Shown: positions 35,799-44,880, counted from the first letter of the stretch. The stretch: 64,000 nucleotides of DNA from JBFWYO01 sp050186335 (GCA_050186335.1 JBFWYO010000008.1:1-64000); one strand, 5' to 3'. Notes: a model not told the origin generated them from the sequence alone. A program made the numbers and translations.

Positions 35799-36917
35799 AT
35801 GGCGACAGTGACCGAGCATTCCATTTGGGAGGCGCTGCGCACCGTGATCGATCCGGACCGCAAGGCCGATATCGTCACGCTCGGCATGGTTTCCGGCCTT
35901 GTGATCAAGGACGGCAATGTCGGTTTCGCGATCGAGGTCGACCCCCGCCGCGGGCCGCAACTCGAGCCGCTCCGCCAGGCCGCCGAAAAAGCCGTCGATA
36001 AGGTGCCCGGCGTGCTCTCCGTTTCGGCGGTGCTGACCGCGCATCGCGGGCAGGCGGCGGCCAAGGCGCCGCTGGCGCCGCATGCGCATGGCCACGCGCA
36101 ACCCGCGCGCCCCGCCTTGGCACCGGGCGTGAAATCCATCGTCGCCGTGGCGTCCGGCAAGGGCGGGGTCGGAAAATCCACCACTGCGATCAATCTGGCG
36201 CTGGCGCTCGCGGCCGCCGGCGCCAAGGTCGGCCTGCTCGATTCGGATATTTACGGCCCGTCGATCCCCCGCATGATGGGCATCAAGGGCAAGCCCACCT
36301 CCGGCGACGGCAAGATCCTCGAGCCGATGAGCAACTACGGCATCAAGGTCATGTCGATGGGTTTCCTGGTCGACGAGGAGACGCCGATGATCTGGCGCGG
36401 CCCGATGGTGATGAGCGCCATCGAGCAGATGCTGAAGGACGTCAATTGGGGCGAACTCGACGTCATGGTGGTCGACATGCCGCCCGGCACGGGCGACGCG
36501 CAACTGACGCTCGCCCAGCGCGTGCCGCTGGCCGGCGCGGTCATCGTATCGACGCCACAGGACATCGCGTTGCTGGACGCGCGCAAGGGCCTCAACATGT
36601 TTCGCAAGGTCGACGTGCCTGTGCTCGGCATCGTCGAGAACATGAGCTACTACGTCTGCCCGAACTGCGGCGAGCGCGCGGATATTTTCGGCCACGGTGG
36701 CGCGCGCAAGGAAGCGGAACGGCTCGGGATCGATTTTCTCGGCGAGATTCCGCTCGATATCGTGATCCGCGAAACCTCGGACGAAGGCAAACCGATCGTC
36801 GCGACCCGGCCGGAGAGCCCGCACGCGAAGGCAGATATGGAAATCGCGCGAAAGATATTGGCTAAGCTGGGCGCCGGCAGCCAGCGGCGCGCGGCGCCGA
36901 AGATTGTCGTGCAGTGA
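35799..36917 (+). CDS. mrp: Fe-S cluster carrier / Mrp-ApbC family P-loop ATPase
   Basis: 372 residues. An N-terminal MIP18/DUF59 domain (residues about 5-85, WEALRTVIDPDRKADIVTLGMV) precedes the deviant Walker A GKGGVGKSTT, then LLDSDIYGPSIPRMMG, VDMPPGTGDAQLTL and the CPNCG CxxC motif that holds a bridging Fe-S cluster. It delivers Fe-S clusters to apoproteins. The start at 35799 is preferred to an upstream in-frame ATG at 35745. Single gene, divergent from hflK. Confidence 0.96.
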   Translation: MATVTEHSIWEALRTVIDPDRKADIVTLGMVSGLVIKDGNVGFAIEVDPRRGPQLEPLRQAAEKAVDKVPGVLSVSAVLTAHRGQAAAKAPLAPHAHGHAQPARPALAPGVKSIVAVASGKGGVGKSTTAINLALALAAAGAKVGLLDSDIYGPSIPRMMGIKGKPTSGDGKILEPMSNYGIKVMSMGFLVDEETPMIWRGPMVMSAIEQMLKDVNWGELDVMVVDMPPGTGDAQLTLAQRVPLAGAVIVSTPQDIALLDARKGLNMFRKVDVPVLGIVENMSYYVCPNCGERADIFGHGGARKEAERLGIDFLGEIPLDIVIRETSDEGKPIVATRPESPHAKADMEIARKILAKLGAGSQRRAAPKIVVQ

Positions 36918-37150
36918 CTCGGACTAAAATCTCGTCGTCATCCGAAGTCTCGCCCCTTCGTCCGGAGCTTGCCGAAGGCCGACCCGGCGGCAAGGGCGGC
37001 ACGCTGAGCAGATGGCGGCTTTAATTTAGATTGTCGTATCGGCCGAAACGTGGCGGAGAGCCGGGATCCGGAGTCTTTCGGCGTTTACCGAGGTTGGACC
37101 CGGACCGGCGCCGCAAACGCCGCGCCGGTCCGGAGCGATGGGTCGAGCGG

Positions 37151-38671
37151 TTACCCGATCCCGTATTTTCCGGGCGCGAGCACGCCGTTCGGATCGACCG
37201 CGTGCTTGATCGCATTGCACGTGTCGCGCACGACCGGCATCATCAAATCCATGTGCAGACCGTAATACTGATTCGGCGCGCGACCAACCGTGTGGCCGCG
37301 CTTGGCGAACTCCGCCGCGAGGGTTTTGTAGCAGCGATCCGCGCGCGCGCTTTCCTCGGGGTTGGCGCGATTGAAGGTGATCACCTGCAGACCGCGCGCG
37401 AACCGCCCGCTGCACACGTTCATCACCTTGTATTCGAGTCCGTGGTCTTCGGTGATCTGCTTGCCGAGTTTCTGCAGTTCGTTGGCCGTGGAGCCGATCA
37501 TCGGCGTGCCCGGCACGAACCAGATGTTGCCGCCGCCCGGCCGCCATTTCAGGAGACCCAACTCGCCTGCCGTCGGCACGCCGTTGAACGCGTCGATGGC
37601 GACGCGCAGCGGCGGCAACGTCAGCGCCTGATCGTGGTCGATGTAGCGCGCCTTGCCGGATTTCAGGAACATACCCTTGACCCGCTCGATCATCGGCGCG
37701 ACCGCCTCGACGCTGGCGCCATAGAACGCGCCCGACGCGACCCATTCGCCGAGACCGTGCTTGTGCTGCAACGCCTTGCGGCCGGCTTCGGACAGCGCCT
37801 TGGCGCCGTTGCTGGCGGCGAATTCCGGATTCACCGCTTCGTTGCCGGTCAAATACAGGCCGTTGGCGACCCGAAACAGCGTCGGCACGAAATTGCTGAG
37901 CTTGAGCGGCCGCACCAGATCGACAATTTCGGCCAAATCGTCGATCTGATCGTACACGAAGTGGAACGAGCGCGTGACCGGGGGCTTGGGCATCAGCCAG
38001 ATACCCATCTTGGTGACGATACCGTAATTGGATTGCACGAACAGGCCGTCCAGAAACGGCCCATAGGCGTATTTGGAGACGTGAAAAGTCTTGCTGTCCG
38101 GCAGGCCGCCGTCGCCGGTACGCAGAATTTCGCCGTTGCCGAGCACGATCTCCATGCCGCAGCTCATGCCAAAATGATCGAAATACGGCGTGTAGCCGGC
38201 GCCCTTGTCCATCGCGTTGCCGAGGATGCCGCCTTCGGGCGGTCCCGAGGTGGTATCAAGCTGCATCTTGTTACCGCGCCGGACCAATTCGTCGTGCAGG
38301 CGCTGGTACGAAACGCCGGGCTCGACCACCGCGTAGCACAGCGTGTCGTTGATCTCGAGGATGCGGTTCATGCGACGGCCGAGATCGATGATCACCTGCC
38401 CCGGCTGCGGCGGCGATTTCATGCCGAGGCCTTGATTGTTGCCGGTCGAGATCGGGAAGACGTGCACCTTATGCCGGTTCGCGGCCTGGACGATCTTCTG
38501 CACCTCGTCGGTCGAGCTTGGGAACAGCAGCCCGCCCGGCCGAACGTCGCCGCCCGGCATGGTGTTCTCGCCGTAGCGACGAATCGTGTCTTCGGAGACG
38601 TTGACATGCTCCTTGCCGAGCAGTGCTTCCATGTCCTTGAAGAATGAATGCAGGTTCTTCGGGTCGTTCAT
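37151..38671 (-). CDS. FAD-binding oxidoreductase of the vanillyl-alcohol oxidase/p-cresol methylhydroxylase type
   Basis: 506 residues. The PCMH-type FAD domain is seen in GGDVRPGGLLFPSSTDEVQKIVQAANRHKVHVFPISTGNNQG and GNAMDKGAGYTPYFDHFG; the C-terminal cap ends VDPNGVLAPGKYGIG, as in 4-cresol dehydrogenase flavoproteins. Enzymes of this type oxidise para-substituted phenols or related alcohols. There is no cytochrome c gene beside it; instead a GlcF-like Fe-S protein gene is 21 bases upstream in the same operon, which suggests that electrons leave through Fe-S clusters (inference). Confidence 0.9.
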   Translation of the reverse strand: MNDPKNLHSFFKDMEALLGKEHVNVSEDTIRRYGENTMPGGDVRPGGLLFPSSTDEVQKIVQAANRHKVHVFPISTGNNQGLGMKSPPQPGQVIIDLGRRMNRILEINDTLCYAVVEPGVSYQRLHDELVRRGNKMQLDTTSGPPEGGILGNAMDKGAGYTPYFDHFGMSCGMEIVLGNGEILRTGDGGLPDSKTFHVSKYAYGPFLDGLFVQSNYGIVTKMGIWLMPKPPVTRSFHFVYDQIDDLAEIVDLVRPLKLSNFVPTLFRVANGLYLTGNEAVNPEFAASNGAKALSEAGRKALQHKHGLGEWVASGAFYGASVEAVAPMIERVKGMFLKSGKARYIDHDQALTLPPLRVAIDAFNGVPTAGELGLLKWRPGGGNIWFVPGTPMIGSTANELQKLGKQITEDHGLEYKVMNVCSGRFARGLQVITFNRANPEESARADRCYKTLAAEFAKRGHTVGRAPNQYYGLHMDLMMPVVRDTCNAIKHAVDPNGVLAPGKYGIG

Positions 38672-38692
38672 GCCTCGCTCCCTCCCGTCGCG

Positions 38693-40039
38693 TCACCAGA
38701 TAGCGTTTGCATCGTCGCTCGATACGGGCGCCGCATCCGGCACCGGGGTCAGTGCGACGCCATACAGCGCAGGCGGCATCGGACCGCCGGTCGCCCAATC
38801 GAGCAACTCTACGGTATGCACGACCGGCCGCGCGGTGTAGCCGGAAATTTGCGCGATGCAGCCGAGATTGCCGGCGGCGACGATTTCCGCGTCGGTGCTG
38901 TCGATGTGCCCGGCTTTGCGCCGGCCGAGTTGTGCAGCGATATCCGGCTGCAGCATGTTGTAGGTGCCGGCCGAGCCGCAGCAGAAATGGCGCTCGGGTA
39001 CATCGCGCACGACGAAGCCGGCTTGCGCAAGCAAAGCGCGCGGCTCATCGACGATCTTTTGCACATGCTGGAGCGAGCAGGCATCGTGATAGGCGACGGC
39101 GAAGCGGCGTGCTTCGGCAGTCGGCTTCAGGCCGAGCCGCACCATGATCTGCGTGACGTCCTGGGTCAGCTTGCCGATGCGCGCGGCGGCGGCGGCAAAG
39201 TCATTATCCCGCTGGAACAGATGTCCGTAATCCTTGACCGTCGAGCCACAGCCCGATGCGTTGACAATCACGGCATCCAGTCCGCCCGCGCTCAATTCGT
39301 TCGTCCACGCGTCGATGCACTGCCGCGCGGCCTGCTTGGCCAGTTTCTCCTTGCCCATGTGCAGCGTGAGCGCGCCGCAGCATTCGACGTTCGAGACTAC
39401 GACCTCGCACCCATGTCGCCGCAACAGACGTAAAGTTGCCGCGTTCAAATGCGGCGCCAGCACTTGCTGCGCGCAACCTTGCAACAAGGCCACGCGCATG
39501 CGCCGTGCGCCCTCTGCCGGATAGACGCCGGGTGCGATCGGCTTTTCGTTTGGTAAGGATTTCGGCGCGAGTTCGACCATGACGCGCAGGCGGCCGGGCA
39601 TCAATCGCCGGAACGGCCGGCCGAATCGCGCCGCGCGCAGGGCGGCGGCAAAGCGGCGCGGCTTCGGCACAGTCGCAGCGACGAACGCGCGAATCGCGCG
39701 ATCGGCCAGCGGTCGGCGAAAATTCTCCTCGATGTGAATCCGCGCGCGATCGACCAGGTGCACGTAATCGACTTTCACGGCGCATGTGGTCATGCACGAC
39801 AGGCACGACAGGCACTTGTCGATGTGGCCGACGGTTTTGGCGGACGGCGCGCCGCCTTTCTCGAGCATCTCGCGGATCAGATCGATGCGGCCGCGCGGGG
39901 CGTCGTTCTCGTCGCCGAGCAGCACATAAGTCGGGCAAACTGCGGTGCAGAACCCGTAATGCTGGCATTCCCGGAGAATGGCATCGGCCTCGGCGATCGC
40001 CGGATCGGCGAGCTGTGCTGGGGTAAAACTGGTTTTCAT
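38693..40039 (-). CDS. GlcF-like iron-sulfur (CCG-domain) oxidoreductase subunit
   Basis: 448 residues. The N-terminal ferredoxin-like part has CQHYGFCTAVCPTY and later CLSCLSCMTTCAVKVDY. In the first motif the second of the four usual cysteines is Tyr. Two CCG domains follow (VSNVECCGALTLHMG and RHFCCGSAGTYNML), the heterodisulfide-reductase-like fold of glycolate oxidase GlcF and lactate-use LutA. It probably carries electrons from the downstream flavoprotein to the membrane pool. ATG 40039 is used; a longer in-frame start lacks family resemblance. Confidence 0.9.
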   Translation of the reverse strand: MKTSFTPAQLADPAIAEADAILRECQHYGFCTAVCPTYVLLGDENDAPRGRIDLIREMLEKGGAPSAKTVGHIDKCLSCLSCMTTCAVKVDYVHLVDRARIHIEENFRRPLADRAIRAFVAATVPKPRRFAAALRAARFGRPFRRLMPGRLRVMVELAPKSLPNEKPIAPGVYPAEGARRMRVALLQGCAQQVLAPHLNAATLRLLRRHGCEVVVSNVECCGALTLHMGKEKLAKQAARQCIDAWTNELSAGGLDAVIVNASGCGSTVKDYGHLFQRDNDFAAAAARIGKLTQDVTQIMVRLGLKPTAEARRFAVAYHDACSLQHVQKIVDEPRALLAQAGFVVRDVPERHFCCGSAGTYNMLQPDIAAQLGRRKAGHIDSTDAEIVAAGNLGCIAQISGYTARPVVHTVELLDWATGGPMPPALYGVALTPVPDAAPVSSDDANAIW

Positions 40040-40083
40040 GCCGGCCCGATGCGGAGAAGGACTTGCCCAGTGTGTCGTCGGGC

Positions 40084-40100
40084 TATTAATATGTCCAATA
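40084..40100. promoter_or_regulatory. Candidate LysR-binding site between divergent genes
   Basis: TATT (40084-40087) and AATA (40097-40100) form an inverted repeat with nine bases between, which contains a T-N11-A spacing typical of LysR-type sites. It lies in the 97-base gap between the Fe-S subunit gene and the divergent LysR gene. Confidence 0.45.
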
Positions 40101-40136
40101 CGATTTTTCATCGCCTGTGATAGTTTTTTCTTATCA

Positions 40137-41069
40137 ATGATCGAACTGCGCCATCTTCGTTATTTCGTCGCCGTGGCCGAGGAATTGCACTTCGGTCGCG
40201 CCGCTCAGCGCCTGCGCATCGCCCAGCCGGCGCTCAGCCAGCAGATCAAGGCGCTCGAGGCGGAAATCGGCGGACTGTTGCTGTCGCGCACGCGCCGCTC
40301 GGTCGTGCTGACCGACGCGGGCATGGCGTTTCTGCGGCGCGCCAACGTCATTCTTCAATCGACCGCCGATGCCGCTATCGAGACCAAGCGCATCGCGCGC
40401 GGCGAAAAAGGCTCGATCGCGATCGGCTTCATGAGCGCGGCGATGCTCGATCAGTTTCCACCGTTCCTGAAATCGCTGCGCGAGGCGCTGCCCGACGCGA
40501 GCGTCAATCTGGTGCAGATGGCGTCGGACGAGCAGATCGAAGCCGTGGCGAAAGGGCATCTTACGGCGGGCTTCGTCGACATTGCGCCGCGGCGCAAGGA
40601 TATCGAAGTGGGCGCGGTGCGCGTGGCCGCGCAACAGGTGTGGGAGGAACGACTGCTCGCCGCGCTCCCGCCGCATCACCGACTTGCCAATCAAAGCGTC
40701 GTGCCGCTCGCCGCACTCGCCGAAGATGACTTTATTACCCTGACGCGCAAACCGGCGACGGGATTTTTCGACCAGACCATCGCGCTGTGCCAGGACGCCG
40801 GCTTCTCGCCGCGCATCCGTGCCGAAGTGGCCCAGTTGCCGGTGGCGCTGACGCTGATCGCCGCCGGGTATGGCGTGGGACTCGCACCCGCATGCGTGTG
40901 CCCGCCGTGGGAGAATCAATTGGCGTTCGTCAACCTGACCAGCAAACCGAAAATCGGCGTCACGCTGATCTGGCGGCGCGACGATGCGTCGCCGATCCTG
41001 GCAGTGCTGCGCAAATGCATCGATGCACAGGCGCCGCGACTGATCGAGTGGGCGAACCGGCGGACCTGA
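40137..41069 (+). CDS. LysR family transcriptional regulator
   Basis: 310 residues. The N-terminal winged helix ELRHLRYFVAVAEELHFGRAAQRLRIAQPALSQQIKALE is textbook LysR, followed by the linker helix and the effector-binding fold (GSIAIGFMSAAMLDQFPPFL onward), closest to the BenM/CatM-like group by eye. ATG 40137 gives the canonical IELRHLRYF start. It is divergent from the flavoprotein/Fe-S pair and is their likely activator, responding to the substrate. Confidence 0.94.
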   Translation: MIELRHLRYFVAVAEELHFGRAAQRLRIAQPALSQQIKALEAEIGGLLLSRTRRSVVLTDAGMAFLRRANVILQSTADAAIETKRIARGEKGSIAIGFMSAAMLDQFPPFLKSLREALPDASVNLVQMASDEQIEAVAKGHLTAGFVDIAPRRKDIEVGAVRVAAQQVWEERLLAALPPHHRLANQSVVPLAALAEDDFITLTRKPATGFFDQTIALCQDAGFSPRIRAEVAQLPVALTLIAAGYGVGLAPACVCPPWENQLAFVNLTSKPKIGVTLIWRRDDASPILAVLRKCIDAQAPRLIEWANRRT

Positions 41070-41184
41070 GCGGCCGGAACCGTCGCGTGGTTTCGGGGTT
41101 TTCGTGGCTTCGCTTGCCCTATATACGTCTGCGCGTGCTGCCCGGAGCCCCCAGCGCCTCATCGCCCTTCAACGTCGGTACGCA

Positions 41185-42297
41185 ATGGATTCCATCCTGC
41201 ATATTCTCGACCTGCAGTTTTTCAGCAATTCGATACTCAATTGGGGCCTGGCGGCGATTACCGCCAGCGTGAGCTTCCTCGGCCTGCTGACGCTCCGCGG
41301 CTTCCTCAGACGTCGCTACACGCGCGACGGCGTGCAACGCAGACCAGCCATACTGGCAAGGCAGATCGGCCGCTGGTTCATCTTCATCGTCGCGCTCTAT
41401 GCGGCGACGTATTTCCTCGTGCTGCCGCCGAAACTGGTGCGCCTCGCAACCCTACTGCTGGTCGTGGCACTGCTGGTCGAAGCCGGCCTGCTGGCGAGTT
41501 TCGTGCTCGGCATCTGGACCGAGAATTGGCGGCGCAAATTTACCGGCGACCAGGCCGCGCGCACGACCGCCATGACGGTCGGCAGCGTCCTCGGCCGCAC
41601 GGCGATCTGGGCGATCGTCGTGATGCTGGTGATGGACAATCTCGGCATCAAGGTGACCGCCGTGATGGCGGGTCTCGGCATCGGCGGCATCGCGGTCGCC
41701 CTGGCCGCGCAGAATATTCTGGGCGACCTGTTCGCCTCGCTGGCGATCATCTTCGACAAGCCATTCCAGGTCGGAGATTTTATCGTGGTCGGCGAAGCGT
41801 TGGGCACGGTCGAGCGCATCGGTATCAAGACCACGCGCCTGCGCAGCCTATCGGGTGAGCAAATCGTGCTCGGCAACACCGAGCTGCTCAAAGGCCGGAT
41901 CCACAATTTCAAGCGCATGCACGAACGGCGCATCGAATTCGTCGTGCGCATCGCCTACGACACCGATCCGGAAAAATTGACCGCCTTGCCGCCAGCCATC
42001 AAAGCTATCGTCGAGGCGCAGCCGCGCACGCGCTTCGACCGCGCGCATTTCAAATCTTTCGGCGATTACGGGCTGATATTTGAGGTCGCCTACTACGTGC
42101 TGCACACGGATTATAATTTTTACATGGACACGCAGCAGGCGATCAATCTGGGCATCATGCGCTATGTCACCGCGCAAAGATTGGAATTCGCGCTGACTTA
42201 TAAGTGGACCCGCGACGGCGGGCCTGGAGGCGCATCGAAGGCGATCGGCGACAAACCCAACGATGTGCCGGAAAACATCCCGGGCAAAACGACCTAG
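41185..42297 (+). CDS. Mechanosensitive ion channel, MscS family
   Basis: 370 residues. Several N-terminal membrane helices precede the MscS core: pore helix VTAVMAGLGIGGIAVALAAQNILGDLFASLAIIFDKPFQVGDFI, beta-domain VERIGIKTTRLRSLSGEQIVLGNTELL, and the C-terminal alpha/beta domain. Such channels release solutes on hypo-osmotic shock. ATG 41185 is preferred over a longer open frame because family-like sequence begins there. Convergent with the L,D-transpeptidase gene. Confidence 0.94.
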   Translation: MDSILHILDLQFFSNSILNWGLAAITASVSFLGLLTLRGFLRRRYTRDGVQRRPAILARQIGRWFIFIVALYAATYFLVLPPKLVRLATLLLVVALLVEAGLLASFVLGIWTENWRRKFTGDQAARTTAMTVGSVLGRTAIWAIVVMLVMDNLGIKVTAVMAGLGIGGIAVALAAQNILGDLFASLAIIFDKPFQVGDFIVVGEALGTVERIGIKTTRLRSLSGEQIVLGNTELLKGRIHNFKRMHERRIEFVVRIAYDTDPEKLTALPPAIKAIVEAQPRTRFDRAHFKSFGDYGLIFEVAYYVLHTDYNFYMDTQQAINLGIMRYVTAQRLEFALTYKWTRDGGPGGASKAIGDKPNDVPENIPGKTT

Positions 42298-42314
42298 AGC
42301 CGCGATCCCGTGTC

Positions 42315-42845
42315 CTACGGCCTTATCTCGATCGGTGTGCCGGCCTTCACGAACGACCAGATTTCGCGGATTTCCGCGTTGGTTACGCCGATGCAGCCCT
42401 CGGTCCAGTCCTTGCGCGTCTTCATCCAGCCGAGCATGCGGCCTTCGCTGGCTTCGCCGTGGATGAAGATATCGTCGCCCGGCTTCACGCCGCGCGCGGC
42501 TGCCTGCGCCTTGTCCGCCGCGTTCGGGTATGAGACGCGCAGCGCCAGATGAAACTGGCTGCCTTCGTGCTTCATGTCGATCGAGTACATGCCCTCGGGG
42601 GTTTTGCCGTCCCATTCCGTGGTCTTGGGACCGTTCGGGTTATAGCCGAGCGCCACATTATACGTGCGCAGCGTCTGGCCCTGCTTCAGCAGGTATAATT
42701 TGCGCTGCGACTTGACGACCAGAATCTTGTCGGCCAGCACCGGCGACATCGGCGGCAACTCGTTCGCTCGCGCGGGCTGGCCGCCGCTCAATTCAGTCGA
42801 CATCAGTATCACCGCGAGCGCGAAGAATTTGAATGAACCCCTCAT
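42315..42845 (-). CDS. Exported L,D-transpeptidase-like protein (YkuD/ErfK domain)
   Basis: 176 residues. A signal peptide (MRGSFKFFALAVILM, ending near ARA) is followed by the YkuD fold with ADKILVVKSQRKLYLLKQG, GPKTTEWDGKTPEG, His129 (IFIHGEAS) and catalytic Cys151 (TEGCIGVTN). The Cys motif is the T-E-G-C variant common in ErfK-like proteins. It could make 3-3 peptidoglycan cross-links or attach lipoproteins in the periplasm. ATG 42845 is used because the codons before it lack signal-peptide character. Confidence 0.9.
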   Translation of the reverse strand: MRGSFKFFALAVILMSTELSGGQPARANELPPMSPVLADKILVVKSQRKLYLLKQGQTLRTYNVALGYNPNGPKTTEWDGKTPEGMYSIDMKHEGSQFHLALRVSYPNAADKAQAAARGVKPGDDIFIHGEASEGRMLGWMKTRKDWTEGCIGVTNAEIREIWSFVKAGTPIEIRP

Positions 42846-42927
42846 CGTAAAAACCCTGCCAATCAAGCGCGGCAAATGTGTGGCACGATCGTCCCGGCCC
42901 CCATATCGCCGCGGGCGCATCGCATCG

Positions 42928-43860
42928 TCATTGACCGAGCGCATCCATCAGCTCGCGCCATTCGCGTGCCGACAGTCCGGAATTTTCCTGGCCGACCTTC
43001 TCGCCCGCGATCATGCGCTTGACCGCAGCCAGCCCCTTGGCCGAGAGATGCGCGCCGCCCATGCGATAGTCGATGAACGCCTCATAGGTGTGCGGGACCC
43101 AGCGCTTGAGCGTTTCGATCATGACCTCGGCGTAAACGCGGATTTCGTACTGCGCGTGCGCGTCGGCGCGCAGGCTCAGGAAATGCATCAGGTTGTGCAG
43201 GTTGGTCTTCCAGTACCACTGCGTGTAAATGTTCAGCGGCAGATTCATGCGCGCCAATTCGCGCGCCAAGCCTTGCCGCCCGACCTCGATTTCGCTGCCG
43301 TCTTCGCGCGAATTGAGCATTTCCTCGTAATGATCGTAGCTGCGCGCGGCATCTTCCTTGAGAATCCGCAGCACGCTCTCGGCCTCCGCACCCTGCAGCG
43401 TGTCGCCGCGCCCCTGCCGGTTGGACGCGGACTGCGCGGCCAGGTTTTCCGGCGCGGGAATATAAAATTCGCGATCCAAAATGGAGTACCGCGCCGAGTA
43501 TTCGTTGACGTTCGCCGTGCGATGGCGAATCCACTGCCGCGCCACGAACACCGGCAATTTCACGTGATACTTGATCTCGCACATCTCGAATGGCGTCGTG
43601 TGCCGATGGCGCAGCAGATAGTTGATGAGGCCCTGGTCCTCGCGCACCTTCTTGGTGCCCTTGCCGTAGGACACGCGCGCCGCCTGCACGATCGCCGCGT
43701 CGTCGCCCATGTAATCGATCACGCGGACGAAACCGTGATCGAGCACGGGCAGCGGCTGGTAGAGAATCTCCTCGAGACCGGGCACGGTTGCGCGCCTGGT
43801 TTGGGCGGCATTGGCGCGGAGCGCGTCGATTTCGGCTTGTTGTTCTTTGCTCAGGGGCAT
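42928..43860 (-). CDS. thyX: Flavin-dependent thymidylate synthase ThyX
   Basis: 310 residues. The ThyX signature RHR-X7-S is present as RHRTANVNEYS (from residue 112) followed by ARYSIL, with LLRHRHTTPFEMCEIKYHVKLPVFVARQW before it and the C-terminal NLHNLMHFLSLRADAHAQYEIR. The enzyme makes dTMP from dUMP using FAD and methylenetetrahydrofolate. It is divergent from ssrA. The length matches alphaproteobacterial ThyX. Confidence 0.97.
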   Translation of the reverse strand: MPLSKEQQAEIDALRANAAQTRRATVPGLEEILYQPLPVLDHGFVRVIDYMGDDAAIVQAARVSYGKGTKKVREDQGLINYLLRHRHTTPFEMCEIKYHVKLPVFVARQWIRHRTANVNEYSARYSILDREFYIPAPENLAAQSASNRQGRGDTLQGAEAESVLRILKEDAARSYDHYEEMLNSREDGSEIEVGRQGLARELARMNLPLNIYTQWYWKTNLHNLMHFLSLRADAHAQYEIRVYAEVMIETLKRWVPHTYEAFIDYRMGGAHLSAKGLAAVKRMIAGEKVGQENSGLSAREWRELMDALGQ

Positions 43861-43999
43861 TGATTCGGGCTCATCGCGCGGCTTCGGCCAACCGGCTGTT
43901 TTTGTGATCGGCGGCGACTCTAAATCGAGCCATCCGGGGGCGCCACATCCTTTTCAGGCCGCACTGGTATCCGCGGGCGGCGATGCCTATATTAGCGAT

Positions 44000-44280
44000 G
44001 TCGGGCAACCGACTATGGCGATAAACGGCTTTCGTAATAACCGCTACGGACCCGGGGGCAGTACCCGGCGCCTCCACCAAATTCAAAAGCCGGCCCCAGG
44101 GCCGGCCGTTATGGGGGCGAAATAGGATCGACGTGTGGGTAAAGGACTGTCTTTCGCCCGGCATGGTACCACCGTCATCGGGCCGACACTACAGATGCCA
44201 ACGACAACAACCGTATGGCTCTCGCTGCCTAATAGGTAAGCGCGGTCCGGGGGGCACCGGGCAACAGAAGTCCCCCCACT
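44000..44280 (+). ncRNA. ssrA: Circularly permuted two-piece transfer-messenger RNA
   Basis: The tRNA-like 3' part comes first: GGACCCGGGGGCAGTACCC followed by GGCGCCTCCACCA, CCA at 44077-44079. Then an intervening segment (44080-44112) with a perfect 7-bp hairpin (44089-44106), then the 5' part GGGGGCGAAATAGGATCGACG from 44113. CGCCTCC (44069-44075) pairs with GGGGGCG (44113-44119), a seven-pair acceptor stem. The tag frame is at 44197. The proposed 5' end is a GTCGG-GCAA-CCGAC hairpin beginning at 44000, seven bases after a TATATT -10-like box; the 3' end is placed after the GGGGGG/CCCCCC pair (44249-44277). Ends are approximate. Confidence 0.93.
44197..44232 (+). other. tmRNA tag reading frame
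   Basis: GCC is the likely resume codon; the frame encodes Ala-Asn-Asp-Asn-Asn-Arg-Met-Ala-Leu-Ala-Ala and then TAA, with TAG immediately after. The AND(N/E) start and ALAA end are standard SspB/ClpX recognition elements; the middle Asn-Arg-Met is less usual. Confidence 0.9.
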
Positions 44281-44412
44281 TTCATCGCTAGCGGTTTATC
44301 AACAGGGCGAGCTTGCTCGCCGGGCGGACATTTGCCGCACCCGCTGTTCGTCATTGCGGAGGGCCCGGCATTGGCGATAATAAACGCCGTCACCGGGTTG
44401 CCATTGAATGCC

Positions 44413-44877
44413 ATGACGGACGAAATCCTGCGGTACGAGAAGATCGTCGAAGACGCGTTGCGCGGGGTCGTGCGCACGGCGCTCGATCAAGTCGGCGCTT
44501 TCGGGTTGCCCGACGGGCATGCGCTGTACATCGGCTACCTGACCCGCTTCGCGGGCGTGGGGATGCCGAAGCATCTTCTGGAAAGATATCCGAACGACAT
44601 CACCATCGTCCTCGAACATCAATTCTGGGACCTGCGCACCTTCGACGATCACTTCGAGGTGACGCTGAGCTTCGACCGCAAGCAGGAGCGACTCTCGGTG
44701 CCCTGGGCGGCGATCATTTCGTTCGCCGATCCGTCGGCGCAGTTCGGCCTGAAGTTCGAAGCCACCAAGGCGCCGGAAACGATTGCGCCCGGCGATGGCC
44801 CGGCGCCTTCGGCCGACAACGAGACCGGCCCGAAGACCGGCGAAGTCGTCAACCTGGATGCGTTCCGCAAGCGCTGA
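44413..44877 (+). CDS. sspB: SspB-type ClpXP adaptor for ssrA-tagged proteins
   Basis: 154 residues. YEKIVEDALRGVVRTALDQVG, PNDITIVLEHQFWDLRTFDDHFEVTLSFDRKQERLSVPWAAI and DPSAQFGLKFE match the alphaproteobacterial SspB core; a Pro/Ala/Glu-rich linker leads to the C-terminal NLDAFRKR tail, where SspB binds ClpX. ATG 44413 is chosen over an upstream in-frame ATG that would add non-family residues overlapping the RNA end. It follows ssrA directly, so the tag and its delivery factor are side by side. Confidence 0.95.
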   Translation: MTDEILRYEKIVEDALRGVVRTALDQVGAFGLPDGHALYIGYLTRFAGVGMPKHLLERYPNDITIVLEHQFWDLRTFDDHFEVTLSFDRKQERLSVPWAAIISFADPSAQFGLKFEATKAPETIAPGDGPAPSADNETGPKTGEVVNLDAFRKR

Positions 44878-44880
44878 CGC

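Noticed and set aside
37031..38647. Plus-strand open frame of about 540 codons opposite the VAO-type flavoprotein
   Set aside because: Antisense shadow of a well supported gene; no plausible product.
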